59,248 nucleotides of DNA from Myxococcales bacterium (lineage in GTDB: Bacteria > Myxococcota_A > Polyangia > Palsa-1104 > SHYY01), in contig JAHFDT010000003.1 in NCBI GenBank assembly GCA_023248875.1, positions 1-59,248 on the forward strand, written 5' to 3'. The notes below the pieces were generated by a model. It saw only the letters and a program-made list of their open reading frames with translations, had not been told where the DNA came from and did no database searches. The number at the start of each line of letters is the position of its first letter. Positions within the stretch are counted from its first letter, which is position 1. This document shows, piece after piece, positions 16,448 to 24,436 of the stretch. The position numbers and the translations under genes were made by a program.

Positions 16448-17184
16448 CTTCTGCCCAGGCGACGTGCGATGAGATTTTGCGCGGTCGCCTCCGGCTCTGG
16501 CAGCCGAGTCTCGGCTATCGCTTCAACGTCGATTCGCTACTCTTGGTGGACTTTGCCGCCCAGGGAACGCAGGTGGCGCGAGTCGTCGACCTCTGCGCGG
16601 GCGTGGGCGTGATCGGGCTGGCGCTGGCGGTACGCTGGCCCGAGGCGCGGGTGACTCTGGCTGAACTGCAGACGGAGATGGCCGGGCTGGCGCGCCGCAA
16701 TATCGAGGAGAATCGCCTCGCGGAACGGGCCGACCTCGTGCAAACCGATCTGGCGAACCGTGCGGCTGCCCGCGCTGCGCTCCCGGGTGCCTCGTTCGAC
16801 CTCGCGCTGGCCAGCCCGCCCTATTTTTCTCCCTCGGCGGGGCCGCCCGTGTCGCTCGAGGGGGAGGCGATCGCGCGCCATGAGCTTCGGATCGATATTG
16901 CTACACTGGCGCAGGAGATGCGACGGTTGCTCGTGCCCGGCGGCCGATCGCTCGTGGTTTTTCCCTCGGAGCGGCTGGTGGCGCTACTGGCGGCCTTCGC
17001 GGGGGCAAGGCTGCAACCGCTTCGGCTGCGCTTCGTCTACCCGCGGCCGGGCAGTACCGCGAGCCGAGTACTGGTCGAAGCTCAGAAGGGGAGCCGAGGC
17101 CCGCTCGTCGTGGAACCGCCGCTGCTGGTTCGCGATGAGAAGGGGCACTACACCGAGGAGGCGCGCCGCGCGCTGGGAGATTAG
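16444..17184 (+). CDS. TrmN6-like tRNA adenine-N6 methyltransferase
   Basis: 246-residue class I SAM methyltransferase of the YfiC/TrmN6 type (tRNA1Val A37 N6 methylation in E. coli). N-terminal LWQPSLGYRFNVDSLLL is family-specific, motif I is DLCAGVGVIG (49-58) and the catalytic loop is SPPY (124-127) instead of the usual NPPY. The change of Asn to Ser in that loop is unusual for an N6-adenine methylase, so substrate or activity may differ. ATG 16444 overlaps the preceding stop by 4 bases. Confidence 0.8.
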   Translation: MTSAQATCDEILRGRLRLWQPSLGYRFNVDSLLLVDFAAQGTQVARVVDLCAGVGVIGLALAVRWPEARVTLAELQTEMAGLARRNIEENRLAERADLVQTDLANRAAARAALPGASFDLALASPPYFSPSAGPPVSLEGEAIARHELRIDIATLAQEMRRLLVPGGRSLVVFPSERLVALLAAFAGARLQPLRLRFVYPRPGSTASRVLVEAQKGSRGPLVVEPPLLVRDEKGHYTEEARRALGD

Positions 17185-17185
17185 G

Positions 17186-17935
17186 TTATGGCTGTATCAG
17201 CTCCTCTTGCTCCTGGGGATGCGTCCCACGTCCTCGCACGTTTCGGCGCGGTTCGGGCACGGGCTCCGGGGCCGTCGGCGCATAGTAGACCGGTGCAGTA
17301 TTGTAGCTGGGTGGTGGGGGCGCAGTGTAGACCGGGGCAGGCGGCGGGTTCGTATATGCGGGTGCGGAGGGTGCGGCGGCGGGGCGCTCATACACGACGC
17401 GCGGCGCACGTCCTCCGGTGGCCGCCAGGACGCTGATGGAGCGGTTGGCAACGGCGTTGAGGCTCGCCGCCGCGGTGGTGAGGGGACCCGGCTCATCGAG
17501 CAGATGGGTCAAGCTGCAGATCAGCGTGGCGAAGCCGCGGCCGGTGGTCGAATTGGCGCTGAGGGAGAGGTCGACTGCGGCCGAGTCGATTTCGAAACCG
17601 AGGTGGGTCAGACGGATCGTCGAATTGGTCACGGCCATCGACTCGCAGACGCCCTCGACATCCGACAGGCGCATGGCCACGCTGGGGATCGTTTGCGTCG
17701 CCCGTCCGACACTCGCCGTGAGCGGACCGCTCAGCGAGAGCTCGCCGTTTCGGACTTCGCTTTTGCGCAGGTGAAGCACGAAGGTACCGGAGTTGGCTCC
17801 GCCGATCTCGATCACTCCACTGATGGTCCCAGCGTCGCCACTCAGTACCACTTCCGATAGTGCCGCACGGGGCTCGGCTGCTGCCGGCGCGCACAGTGCG
17901 AAAACCAGTGCTGCGATTGAGACTGACCGTTCCAT
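17186..17935 (-). CDS. Exported protein with Pro-rich tail, unknown function
   Basis: 249 residues. Signal peptide ERSVSIAALVFALCAPAAA, then a domain of about 150 residues rich in Ser/Thr/Leu (beta-type) and a Pro/Ala/Tyr-rich low-complexity tail (about 175-235). ATG 17935 is preceded by AAAGGAGG; an upstream in-frame start at 17971 is less likely. No family recognised. Convergent with the methyltransferase, with 1 base between the stops. Confidence 0.65.
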   Translation of the reverse strand: MERSVSIAALVFALCAPAAAEPRAALSEVVLSGDAGTISGVIEIGGANSGTFVLHLRKSEVRNGELSLSGPLTASVGRATQTIPSVAMRLSDVEGVCESMAVTNSTIRLTHLGFEIDSAAVDLSLSANSTTGRGFATLICSLTHLLDEPGPLTTAAASLNAVANRSISVLAATGGRAPRVVYERPAAAPSAPAYTNPPPAPVYTAPPPPSYNTAPVYYAPTAPEPVPEPRRNVRGRGTHPQEQEELIQP

Positions 17936-17974
17936 GGTCCTCCTTTGGCCCTTCCTCAAGTGGAAGTGCATGGG

Positions 17975-18346
17975 TCAATTGCCTTCGTTGTGGCGCTGGA
18001 CGCAGTGCTCGAATTGGGCGCTATCGCTATCCGGCCGATAGCTGACCGCAATGCCTCGTACGCTGACCGAACAGGTCGGTAGAAAGAACAGCAGCCAGCG
18101 CGCAGGCTCGACGCAGTCGCCCTCTTCATAAACATCGACCACCTGGTCGGCGCCGCAGGCGTGCGCGGTCTCCTGCGCCTCCTCGTGCGCGCGCCCGGCG
18201 GCGATCCCCGCGTTGTATCCGGTGCCGGTGCCCGAGACCGATCCGAGCCGGCGGATGCGTGCGTCGTTGGGAGCGATGGGTCCGCGGTAGAGCGGGCCGT
18301 AGCCACAGGCCCCCAAGAGCGCGCAGAATGCAACATACCGCTTCAT
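17975..18346 (-). CDS. Small lipoprotein of unknown function
   Basis: 123-residue predicted lipoprotein: KRYVAFCALLGACGYG with lipobox LGAC. It has a Gly-rich stretch (GSVSGTGTGYNAGIAAGRA) that resembles a small membrane-associated helix, then three further Cys residues. ATG 18346 is preceded by AGGAGG. It lies 39 bases upstream of the exported Pro-rich protein in the same orientation and probably shares its transcript. Not recognised. Confidence 0.65.
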   Translation of the reverse strand: MKRYVAFCALLGACGYGPLYRGPIAPNDARIRRLGSVSGTGTGYNAGIAAGRAHEEAQETAHACGADQVVDVYEEGDCVEPARWLLFFLPTCSVSVRGIAVSYRPDSDSAQFEHCVQRHNEGN

Positions 18347-18467
18347 CTGAGACTCCTCCTTCCTGGCCTCTTGACGGAGTGTCGAGGCGCTTCCCCAAGC
18401 GATATGCACTCGGCTTGCCGATCAGCTCTTGGTGAGCGATGGGGGTTGAGAAGGGAGCGAGCGTTTC

Positions 18468-19880
18468 CTAATACTCGAATGCGCCGATCGAGTAGCCGCT
18501 CTTGCCCGGCCGCGGACGGCCGTCGTGGTCGGCGAGCGGTGCGCTGGTGCCCTGTGAGCTCGGCACACCACGACCGACAAGCGTACAGTTCACAGAGTGA
18601 TTGACCAGATGGTAGTCGTCGCTGCTGGCGGCTTTGAACGTCATGTCTGCCATACAGCCGCTGAGATTGAGGTTGCCGTTTTGTGAAGCGCCGCTGTAGG
18701 CGCAATGGTCGAGCTGGCAGCTGCCACTGACCTCGGCGGCGGCTCCGCTATTCCCAAACCAAACTGAATTTGCGACCAGCGGCGCCTGCAGACAGTGGAG
18801 ACCCGATGCGGTGGCATTCGCCTTGGCCTGGTTGTAGGCCACCGTGTTGTTGAGTAGCACGGTAGCGCCGCTGCCGTGCGATGAAATGTAGAGGCCGCCG
18901 AAGGTCGCATCGCTACCCCCATTGCGCGCCACCAGGGTGTTGGTGATGACAAAATTGCTCGACTGCAAAAGCAGTCCCCCCTGCGCATTGCCGGGACCGA
19001 TGGTGTCCGCATCGAATTCGAGCTCGCACGAGTTGCTATCGACGCCGTGTTGAAGGTTCTTCCTCACCGTCGAGCGGATCAGTTTTATCCGCGTGGTCGC
19101 AGGATCGCCCAAGCTCTTGCACTGGATGCCATGGCCGTTGGCGCCGACGGCATTTTCGATCACGAAGCCGTCGAGGCTTAGTGAAATCTTGTGGCTCCCG
19201 TCGGAAGAGAGCAGGAGCACCGGCTGGTTGATGAGATTGGCGGTGAGCACTGGCTGCCCGAGGCCGACCAGGGTGACGATGAAGTCGCCCGCCGGATTCT
19301 GCACCTTGAGGTTTTCCATGTAGCTGCCAGTCGCCACCACGACAACCTTCTTCGTTGCGGCGCCCGCATCGAGGCCGCTCTGGAAGGTACAAAAGGGGGC
19401 GCCTACAGTTCCACTGCCGGGGCAATTCTTGGCCGCCGCGTTGACGTAGATCAGCTCCGCAGGGTCGCCGCAGAAACCCTGGCTGCAATAGCCGCTCGTG
19501 CATTCGCTGTGGGCACTGCAGGCGCCGCAATTGCCATCGCTCTGGCAGGCGAAGTGGCGGGCGGCGCAGTCGCTGGCGCTGAAGCACTCGAGGCAGGCAC
19601 CGCTCTGGGCGCATAGCGGGCGAGTAGGATGGCTCACCGCACAATCGTCGGTGCCACCATCGTTGTGGCCGCAGGAGACACATTTTCCACCGCTGCAGAT
19701 CGGCCGGCTGGGATCGAGGCACTGGCTGGCGCTCGTACATTGGACCCCGCCATCGCCTCGCGGCCGACAGGTGTGGGTGCGCAGATCACACAACTCCGTC
19801 GGATTCGCGCAGCTCGATGCGCAGTAGAGCGGATCGAGCTCGGTGCAGCCCCAGAGGAGAAGCAGCAGCGCGTACTTCAT
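18468..19880 (-). CDS. Cys-rich lipoprotein with right-handed beta-helix
   Basis: 470 residues. Signal KYALLLLLWGC with a lipobox-like Cys, a Cys-rich segment (about 15-140, repeated C....C pairs such as CVSCGHND, CLECFSASDC, CGACSAHSEC) and a long repetitive region (about 150-420) with the short beta-strand periodicity of parallel beta-helix/pectate-lyase-like proteins. It ends GYSIGAFEY, frequent at the end of such surface beta-helix proteins. ATG 19880 is chosen over 19943 because it starts the signal peptide. Diverges from the aminopeptidase gene. Role in adhesion or polysaccharide binding would be a guess. Confidence 0.75.
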   Translation of the reverse strand: MKYALLLLLWGCTELDPLYCASSCANPTELCDLRTHTCRPRGDGGVQCTSASQCLDPSRPICSGGKCVSCGHNDGGTDDCAVSHPTRPLCAQSGACLECFSASDCAARHFACQSDGNCGACSAHSECTSGYCSQGFCGDPAELIYVNAAAKNCPGSGTVGAPFCTFQSGLDAGAATKKVVVVATGSYMENLKVQNPAGDFIVTLVGLGQPVLTANLINQPVLLLSSDGSHKISLSLDGFVIENAVGANGHGIQCKSLGDPATTRIKLIRSTVRKNLQHGVDSNSCELEFDADTIGPGNAQGGLLLQSSNFVITNTLVARNGGSDATFGGLYISSHGSGATVLLNNTVAYNQAKANATASGLHCLQAPLVANSVWFGNSGAAAEVSGSCQLDHCAYSGASQNGNLNLSGCMADMTFKAASSDDYHLVNHSVNCTLVGRGVPSSQGTSAPLADHDGRPRPGKSGYSIGAFEY

Positions 19881-19954
19881 GCCGACCCAATACCTTTGTG
19901 GGGAAACTGCTGCAAGTGCTATCGTCGCCGGCGCCATCATCACGGAGGAGAGCG

Positions 19955-22495
19955 ATGGAACGGGAGATGATCTGCAAGCGCTGTGCGGGTGGTGGCAGCG
20001 GCCCCTTCGTGCTGCCGGGCGCGCGCCCCTACTACGTGCCCGATCGCGTGTGCGATGTGCGCCACATCCGCGTCGAGGTCGAGCTCGATTTCGCCACTGG
20101 GCGAGTGGCGGGCCGCTGCACTCAGTTTGTGTCGCCGATCAACAGCGGCTCGACGCGGCTGGTGCTCGATGCCGTCGAAATGGGGGTCGAAGCAGTGACA
20201 GTGGCTTCCCACGAGTGGAAGTTCGACTACGATGGGAAGAAGCTGGTTCTCGATCTCGGCGATCGAAAGGCCGGCGAGGAGATCGAGCTGACCGTCCGCT
20301 ACGCCTGCACACCGCGACGCGGGCTCTACTTCATCCGTCCCGATCGCTACTACCCGAACCGCCCGACGCAGGTTTGGTCGCAGGGTCAGGACGAGGACAA
20401 CCGCGCCTGGTTCCCCTGCTTTGACCATCCGCACGAGAAGTCGACGTCGGAGGTAATTGCAACAGTGCCGGAAAAGATGACGGTGGTATCGAACGGCCGC
20501 CTCGTTGAAGTGCGGCCGGGAAATGGCACGCGTACGTTCCACTATCGCCATGAGGTGCCGCACTCGAGCTATCTCATCACGTTGGTCGCGGGCGAATATG
20601 TCGAGCTCAAAGGCGCCGCGGCCGGTGTCGAGCTCAAGTACCTCGTGCCGCGTGGCCGCGAGGAGGAGGCGCAGCGCTCGTTTGGTCGCACGGGGGAAAT
20701 GATCGAGCTCTTTTCGCGCCTCACCGGCCAGCCCTATCCCTACCCGAACTACACTCAGGTGGTGGTGGCGGAGTTCATCTTCGGCGGCATGGAGAATACC
20801 TCCGCGACCACGCTCACCGACAACACGCTGCACGATGCCCGCGCCCACCTCGATTTCTCATCGGAGCCGCTGGTTTCGCATGAGCTCGCCCATCAATGGT
20901 TCGGCGATCTTCTCACTTGTCGTGACTGGTCGCAGGGGTGGCTTAACGAAGGGTTTGCCACCTATTTTGAGATTCTCTGGAAGGAGCACAGCGAGGGGGG
21001 CGATGCGGCCGACTACGATCGGCTGCTCGATCAGGAGGCCTACCTCGAGGAGGATGGCGATCGCTACCGTCGCGCGATCGTCTCGAATCTGTTCCACGCG
21101 CCGATCGATGTGTTCGACCGCCACCTCTACGAAAAGGGCGGCACGGTGTTGCACATGCTGCGCCACCAGCTCGGCGACGAGCGCTTCTGGAAGGCGATCC
21201 GTCACTACGTCGCCAAGCATCGCGGCGGCTCGGTGGAGAGCCGCGATCTGGCTCGCGCGGTGGACGAAGCGACCGGCGTCAACGTCGACCGTTTCTTCGA
21301 ACAATGGGTGTTCAAGGCGGGTTATCCCGATCTTCATGCTGAGTATTCCTGGGATGACGAACACAAGTTGGCGCGAATCGTGGTCGAGCAGAAGCAGGAG
21401 GTGAAAGATCTCACGCCGCTGTTTGCGCTGCCCCTCACTGTGCACTTCGTCATCGATGGCCAGGAGCGCGACGTGAAGATCGATTTCGAAGAGGCCAAGA
21501 CCACGTTTCTGTTGCCGCTCGGCGCCAAGCCGACGCAGGTGGTGCTCGATCCGGGAAATCATTTCTTGAAGGCGCTCGATTTCAAGAAGCCGGAGGAGCT
21601 GTGGCACGCGGAACTTGCCGGCGCACGCTCGGCGATCGATCGAATTCGCGCCGCGCGGGCGCTCGGCAAAGCGGCCGATCCGTCGGCGATCGCGCCGCTC
21701 GAAAGGGCGCTGCAAAGCGATCCCTTTTGGGCCGTGCGCGGCGAAGCGGCGGCGGCGATCGGCGCCATTCGCACCGAGGCTGCCCGGGTGGCGCTCGGCG
21801 CCGCCGCACCGAAGGAGTCCCATCCCAAAGCGCGCCGGATGATCGTGCGCGCGCTCGGCGCGTTCCGCCACGATGAGCAGGCGGGAGCCGCGGCCGGCCA
21901 GCTGCTGGCAGGCGATGCCAGCTACTTCGTCGAGGCCGAGGCGGCGCTAGCACTGGCCAAAACGCGCAGCCCGAGCGCCTACGAGAAATTGCTGGAGGCG
22001 ATGGCGCGCCCCTCCTACCTCGAGGTGATCCGCTGCAATTGCCTCTCAGGTCTCGCCGAGCTGCGCGATGAGCGGGCCGTCGCAGTCGCGATCACGGAAG
22101 CGGCGCGCGGCAAACCGCCCACTTCACGCCGCGCGGCCATCAGTGCACTCGGACTGCTCGGTGACGAATTCCTTTCTGCCCGCCGGCCCGCGCTCGAGGC
22201 GCTCACCGAACATCTCGAGGATCCCGATTTTCGCGCCCGGATTGCCGCCGTCGAGGCCCTGAAAACCCTGGGCGACCGGCGCGCGATCGGTGCGCTCCAG
22301 CGGGCGGTCGAGTCCGACCTCGATGGGCGCGTCCGCCGGCGGGCGCGCGAGGTGGCACGCCTTTTGGCGGAGGGGCTGCGCGCGGAAGAGAAGAGCTCGC
22401 AGCTGCGCGAAGAGCTCGACAAGGTGCGCCAGGCGGGCGCCGAGCTGCGGGAGCGGCTGCTTAAGCTCGAGGCGATCAACGCGGTGCGTCAGTAG
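19955..22495 (+). CDS. M1-family aminopeptidase with C-terminal HEAT repeats
   Basis: 846-residue zinc metallopeptidase. GGMENTSATT is the exopeptidase substrate motif (GAMEN type). The zinc site HELAHQWFG (His309, Glu310, His313) plus NEGFATYFE (Glu332) is complete. From about 550 to 810 there are HEAT/PBS-lyase-like repeats (AARALGKAADPSAIAPLERAL and similar), then a short coiled coil (EEKSSQLREELDKVRQ). No signal peptide; N-terminal MICKRC has a CxxC. ATG 19955 is preceded by GGAGGAG; the frame opens earlier at 19817. It ends 54 bases before the PqqD-like gene and could be co-expressed with the RiPP-like operon as a trimming peptidase, which is inference. Confidence 0.88.
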   Translation: MEREMICKRCAGGGSGPFVLPGARPYYVPDRVCDVRHIRVEVELDFATGRVAGRCTQFVSPINSGSTRLVLDAVEMGVEAVTVASHEWKFDYDGKKLVLDLGDRKAGEEIELTVRYACTPRRGLYFIRPDRYYPNRPTQVWSQGQDEDNRAWFPCFDHPHEKSTSEVIATVPEKMTVVSNGRLVEVRPGNGTRTFHYRHEVPHSSYLITLVAGEYVELKGAAAGVELKYLVPRGREEEAQRSFGRTGEMIELFSRLTGQPYPYPNYTQVVVAEFIFGGMENTSATTLTDNTLHDARAHLDFSSEPLVSHELAHQWFGDLLTCRDWSQGWLNEGFATYFEILWKEHSEGGDAADYDRLLDQEAYLEEDGDRYRRAIVSNLFHAPIDVFDRHLYEKGGTVLHMLRHQLGDERFWKAIRHYVAKHRGGSVESRDLARAVDEATGVNVDRFFEQWVFKAGYPDLHAEYSWDDEHKLARIVVEQKQEVKDLTPLFALPLTVHFVIDGQERDVKIDFEEAKTTFLLPLGAKPTQVVLDPGNHFLKALDFKKPEELWHAELAGARSAIDRIRAARALGKAADPSAIAPLERALQSDPFWAVRGEAAAAIGAIRTEAARVALGAAAPKESHPKARRMIVRALGAFRHDEQAGAAAGQLLAGDASYFVEAEAALALAKTRSPSAYEKLLEAMARPSYLEVIRCNCLSGLAELRDERAVAVAITEAARGKPPTSRRAAISALGLLGDEFLSARRPALEALTEHLEDPDFRARIAAVEALKTLGDRRAIGALQRAVESDLDGRVRRRAREVARLLAEGLRAEEKSSQLREELDKVRQAGAELRERLLKLEAINAVRQ

Positions 22496-22534
22496 CCGCT
22501 TCTTGGCGACCTTCCCATTTACCAATAAGCCCTG

Positions 22535-22540
22535 TATGCT
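22535..22540 (+). promoter_or_regulatory. -10 box next to PqqD-like gene start
   Basis: TATGCT lies 9 bases before ATG 22550 with AT-rich DNA and no Shine-Dalgarno between. This looks like the promoter of the RiPP-like operon with a leaderless or near-leaderless transcript. No clear -35 at the right distance. Confidence 0.4.
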
Positions 22541-22549
22541 GAATTATAT

Positions 22550-22852
22550 ATGGGTTCTCTCGATCTGAGCTTTCGCAAGCAGGGCGATCCGGTGACGCGA
22601 ACGCTCGCGCAGGAGACACTGATTGTTCCGGTGGCGAGCAGCTACGTCGACCTCGATTCCGTCTACGTACTGGACGATGTGGGGGCGCTCCTCTGGGGGT
22701 TGGTCGATGGCACGACGACGGTGCGCGGCATGGTCGAGGCGGTGACGCGCGAATTCGAAGTGGCGGAGGAGCAAGCAGAAAGCGACATTCTGTCCTTTCT
22801 GGGTTCGCTCCAGCAGAGCGGACTCATCGAACCCTGTGAGCGCGCCGGATGA
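22550..22852 (+). CDS. PqqD-family RiPP recognition element protein
   Basis: 100-residue stand-alone PqqD-like protein: VDLDSVYVLDDVGALLWGL followed by GTTTVRGMVEAVTREF and a C-terminal helix (DILSFLGSLQQSGLIE). This winged-helix fold binds the leader of a ribosomal peptide and presents it to a radical SAM enzyme. The stop overlaps the radical SAM start (ATGA), so the two are translationally coupled. Confidence 0.87.
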   Translation: MGSLDLSFRKQGDPVTRTLAQETLIVPVASSYVDLDSVYVLDDVGALLWGLVDGTTTVRGMVEAVTREFEVAEEQAESDILSFLGSLQQSGLIEPCERAG

Positions 22853-24099
22853 TCGAGCGCTCCTACAGCGAGTTCAGCCTGGGCGTCACGCAACGGGCCC
22901 TCGGCGCGGGCCGCGTACCACTCAATGGAACCCTCGAGCTGACCCGCCGCTGTCCCCTCGAATGCACCCACTGTTATAACAATCTTCCCGTCGGTGACCG
23001 GTCGGCGATCGCAGGCGAACTCAGCTACGCCGAGCTGTGCCGGGTGATGGAGGAGATGGCCGAAGCCGGGACGTTATGGCTGCTCCTCACCGGCGGCGAG
23101 ATCCTAGCGCGCCCGGATTTTCTAGAAATTTATACCTATGCCAAAAAGAAGGGCTTTCTGATCACGCTCTTTACCAATGGCACGATGATCACCGCGGAGA
23201 TCGCCGACCATTGGGCGCGCTATCGCCCCTTCGCGATCGAGATCACGCTCTACGGCCACACGCGCGAGACTTACGAACGTCTCACCCGTGTGCCGGGATC
23301 GTTCGATCGCTGCCGGCGTGGGATCGAGCTCCTGCTCGAACGAAAATTGCCGCTCCGGCTCAAGACCGTGGGAGTGGCGACTACGCGCCACGAGATTCTC
23401 GAGATGAAACGCTTTGCCGAGGAGCTTGGGCTCGAGTTCAAGTTCGACTCGATGATCAACCCGCGCATCGATTGCTCGTTGAGCCCGCTGGAGGAGCGAA
23501 TGACCCCGCAGCAGATCGTCGAATTCGATCTCGACGATCCCAAGCGCACCGAGGGCTGGCTGCGCTTTGCCGAGGCCTACAACCACCCGATGCACGAAAC
23601 GACCGGCCAGCGCGACCAGCTCTATCATTGTGGTGGCGGCGTCAATGCCTTTGCGATCGATCCCTCCGGCCATCTGAGCATCTGCGTGCTCTCGCACAAC
23701 GATCGGTACGATCTCCGCCGCGGTAGCTTCCGCGAGGGCTGGCAAGAGTTTCTCGGCAAGGTGCGGGACCGGCGCACCACGCGCCCGACCCGCTGCGTCG
23801 AGTGCGGACTCAAGGCGATGTGCGGCATGTGTCCCGCCAACGGGGAGCTCGAGAATCGGGATCCCGAGGAGCCGGTGGACTTTTTGTGCCACGTGGCCCA
23901 TCTGCGCGCGGCCTCGCTCGATATTCCGGTGCGCCCGCACGGCGAATGTCCCTACTGCACGAGCGGCGTTCACCATGAGGCGCTCATGCAATCGTCGCGC
24001 GAGATCAAGAGTGGCATAAGAGATCGCCAACCGCGGACGCGGCTGCAGGTGGTGCGGGAGGCGGCGGGGGGCGGCTGCACGAGCTGTGGGGGTTCATGA
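22849..24099 (+). CDS. Radical SAM/SPASM peptide-modifying enzyme
   Basis: 416 residues. The radical SAM cluster motif CPLECTHC (Cys35, Cys39, Cys42) is in the usual N-terminal place and LLTGGEIL is the glycine-rich SAM motif. The C-terminal SPASM domain has YHCGGGVNAFAIDPSG, HLSICVLSH, CVECGLKAMCGMC (C-x2-C-x5-C-x2-C) and FLCH for auxiliary 4Fe-4S clusters. Extra Cys pairs follow (CPYC and GCTSC at the end). Enzymes of this type form thioether, C-C or other crosslinks or epimerise residues in peptides; the reaction here is unknown. Neighbours are the PqqD-like partner upstream and the overlapping precursor gene downstream. Confidence 0.9.
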   Translation: MIERSYSEFSLGVTQRALGAGRVPLNGTLELTRRCPLECTHCYNNLPVGDRSAIAGELSYAELCRVMEEMAEAGTLWLLLTGGEILARPDFLEIYTYAKKKGFLITLFTNGTMITAEIADHWARYRPFAIEITLYGHTRETYERLTRVPGSFDRCRRGIELLLERKLPLRLKTVGVATTRHEILEMKRFAEELGLEFKFDSMINPRIDCSLSPLEERMTPQQIVEFDLDDPKRTEGWLRFAEAYNHPMHETTGQRDQLYHCGGGVNAFAIDPSGHLSICVLSHNDRYDLRRGSFREGWQEFLGKVRDRRTTRPTRCVECGLKAMCGMCPANGELENRDPEEPVDFLCHVAHLRAASLDIPVRPHGECPYCTSGVHHEALMQSSREIKSGIRDRQPRTRLQVVREAAGGGCTSCGGS

Positions 24100-24266
24100 G
24101 CGGAGCCGACCTGAGCAGGCGTAGGCCCTACCGGCGCCCCGAGCTGGTGCGGGTGCCGCTGCGTCCGGAAGAGGCGGTGCTCGGCAACTGCAAATCCTCA
24201 GCGACGACTGGGCCGATCCAGGCCTCCTGCACCGTGCCGGTGACCTGTTCGGGAACAGGATCCTAG
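24096..24266 (+). CDS. RiPP precursor peptide (56 aa), new family candidate
   Basis: A small gene overlapping the radical SAM stop (ATGA). The product starts with an Arg-rich leader (MSGADLSRRRPYRRPELVRV), continues with PLRPEEAVLGNCK, and ends with a Ser/Thr/Gly/Pro-rich core with Cys (SSATTGPIQASCTVPVTC, then SGTGS). The 'YxxPEL...L.PEEAVL..CK' pattern is a leader type I associate with small peptides beside PqqD/radical SAM genes. Core has Cys at 32, 45 and 51, and the chain ends in Ser56. Start, overlap, leader and context all agree. The TAG stop coincides with the end of an inserted element. Confidence 0.8.
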   Translation: MSGADLSRRRPYRRPELVRVPLRPEEAVLGNCKSSATTGPIQASCTVPVTCSGTGS

Positions 24267-24426
24267 TGTCCTGTCTCAGAAATTCGCGCCATATCTCGCC
24301 GGTCTCTTTCGTCCCTACCGTCGTTGCTCGTCGGTTAAATACCGCCAGTATTCACCCTCCTCGCGCCTCGGCAGGAACGAAACATCCTCGCCGATATATG
24401 GCGCGAATTTCTGAGACAGGACACTA
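24264..24426. mobile_element. MITE-like element with 33-bp perfect inverted repeats
   Basis: Bases 24262-24294 and 24396-24428 are exact reverse complements (33 of 33, reading CCTAGTGTCCTGTCTCAG inward). The 101-base interior has no credible gene, so this is a non-autonomous miniature element. CTAG (or just TA) is repeated at both ends (24263-24266 and 24424-24427), consistent with a TA or CTAG target duplication as made by IS630- or IS5-type transposases. It separates the RiPP precursor from the kinase gene. Removing it restores the same TAG stop and puts the kinase start 9 bases after it. Confidence 0.85.
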
Positions 24427-24436
24427 GGTCGGCGAG

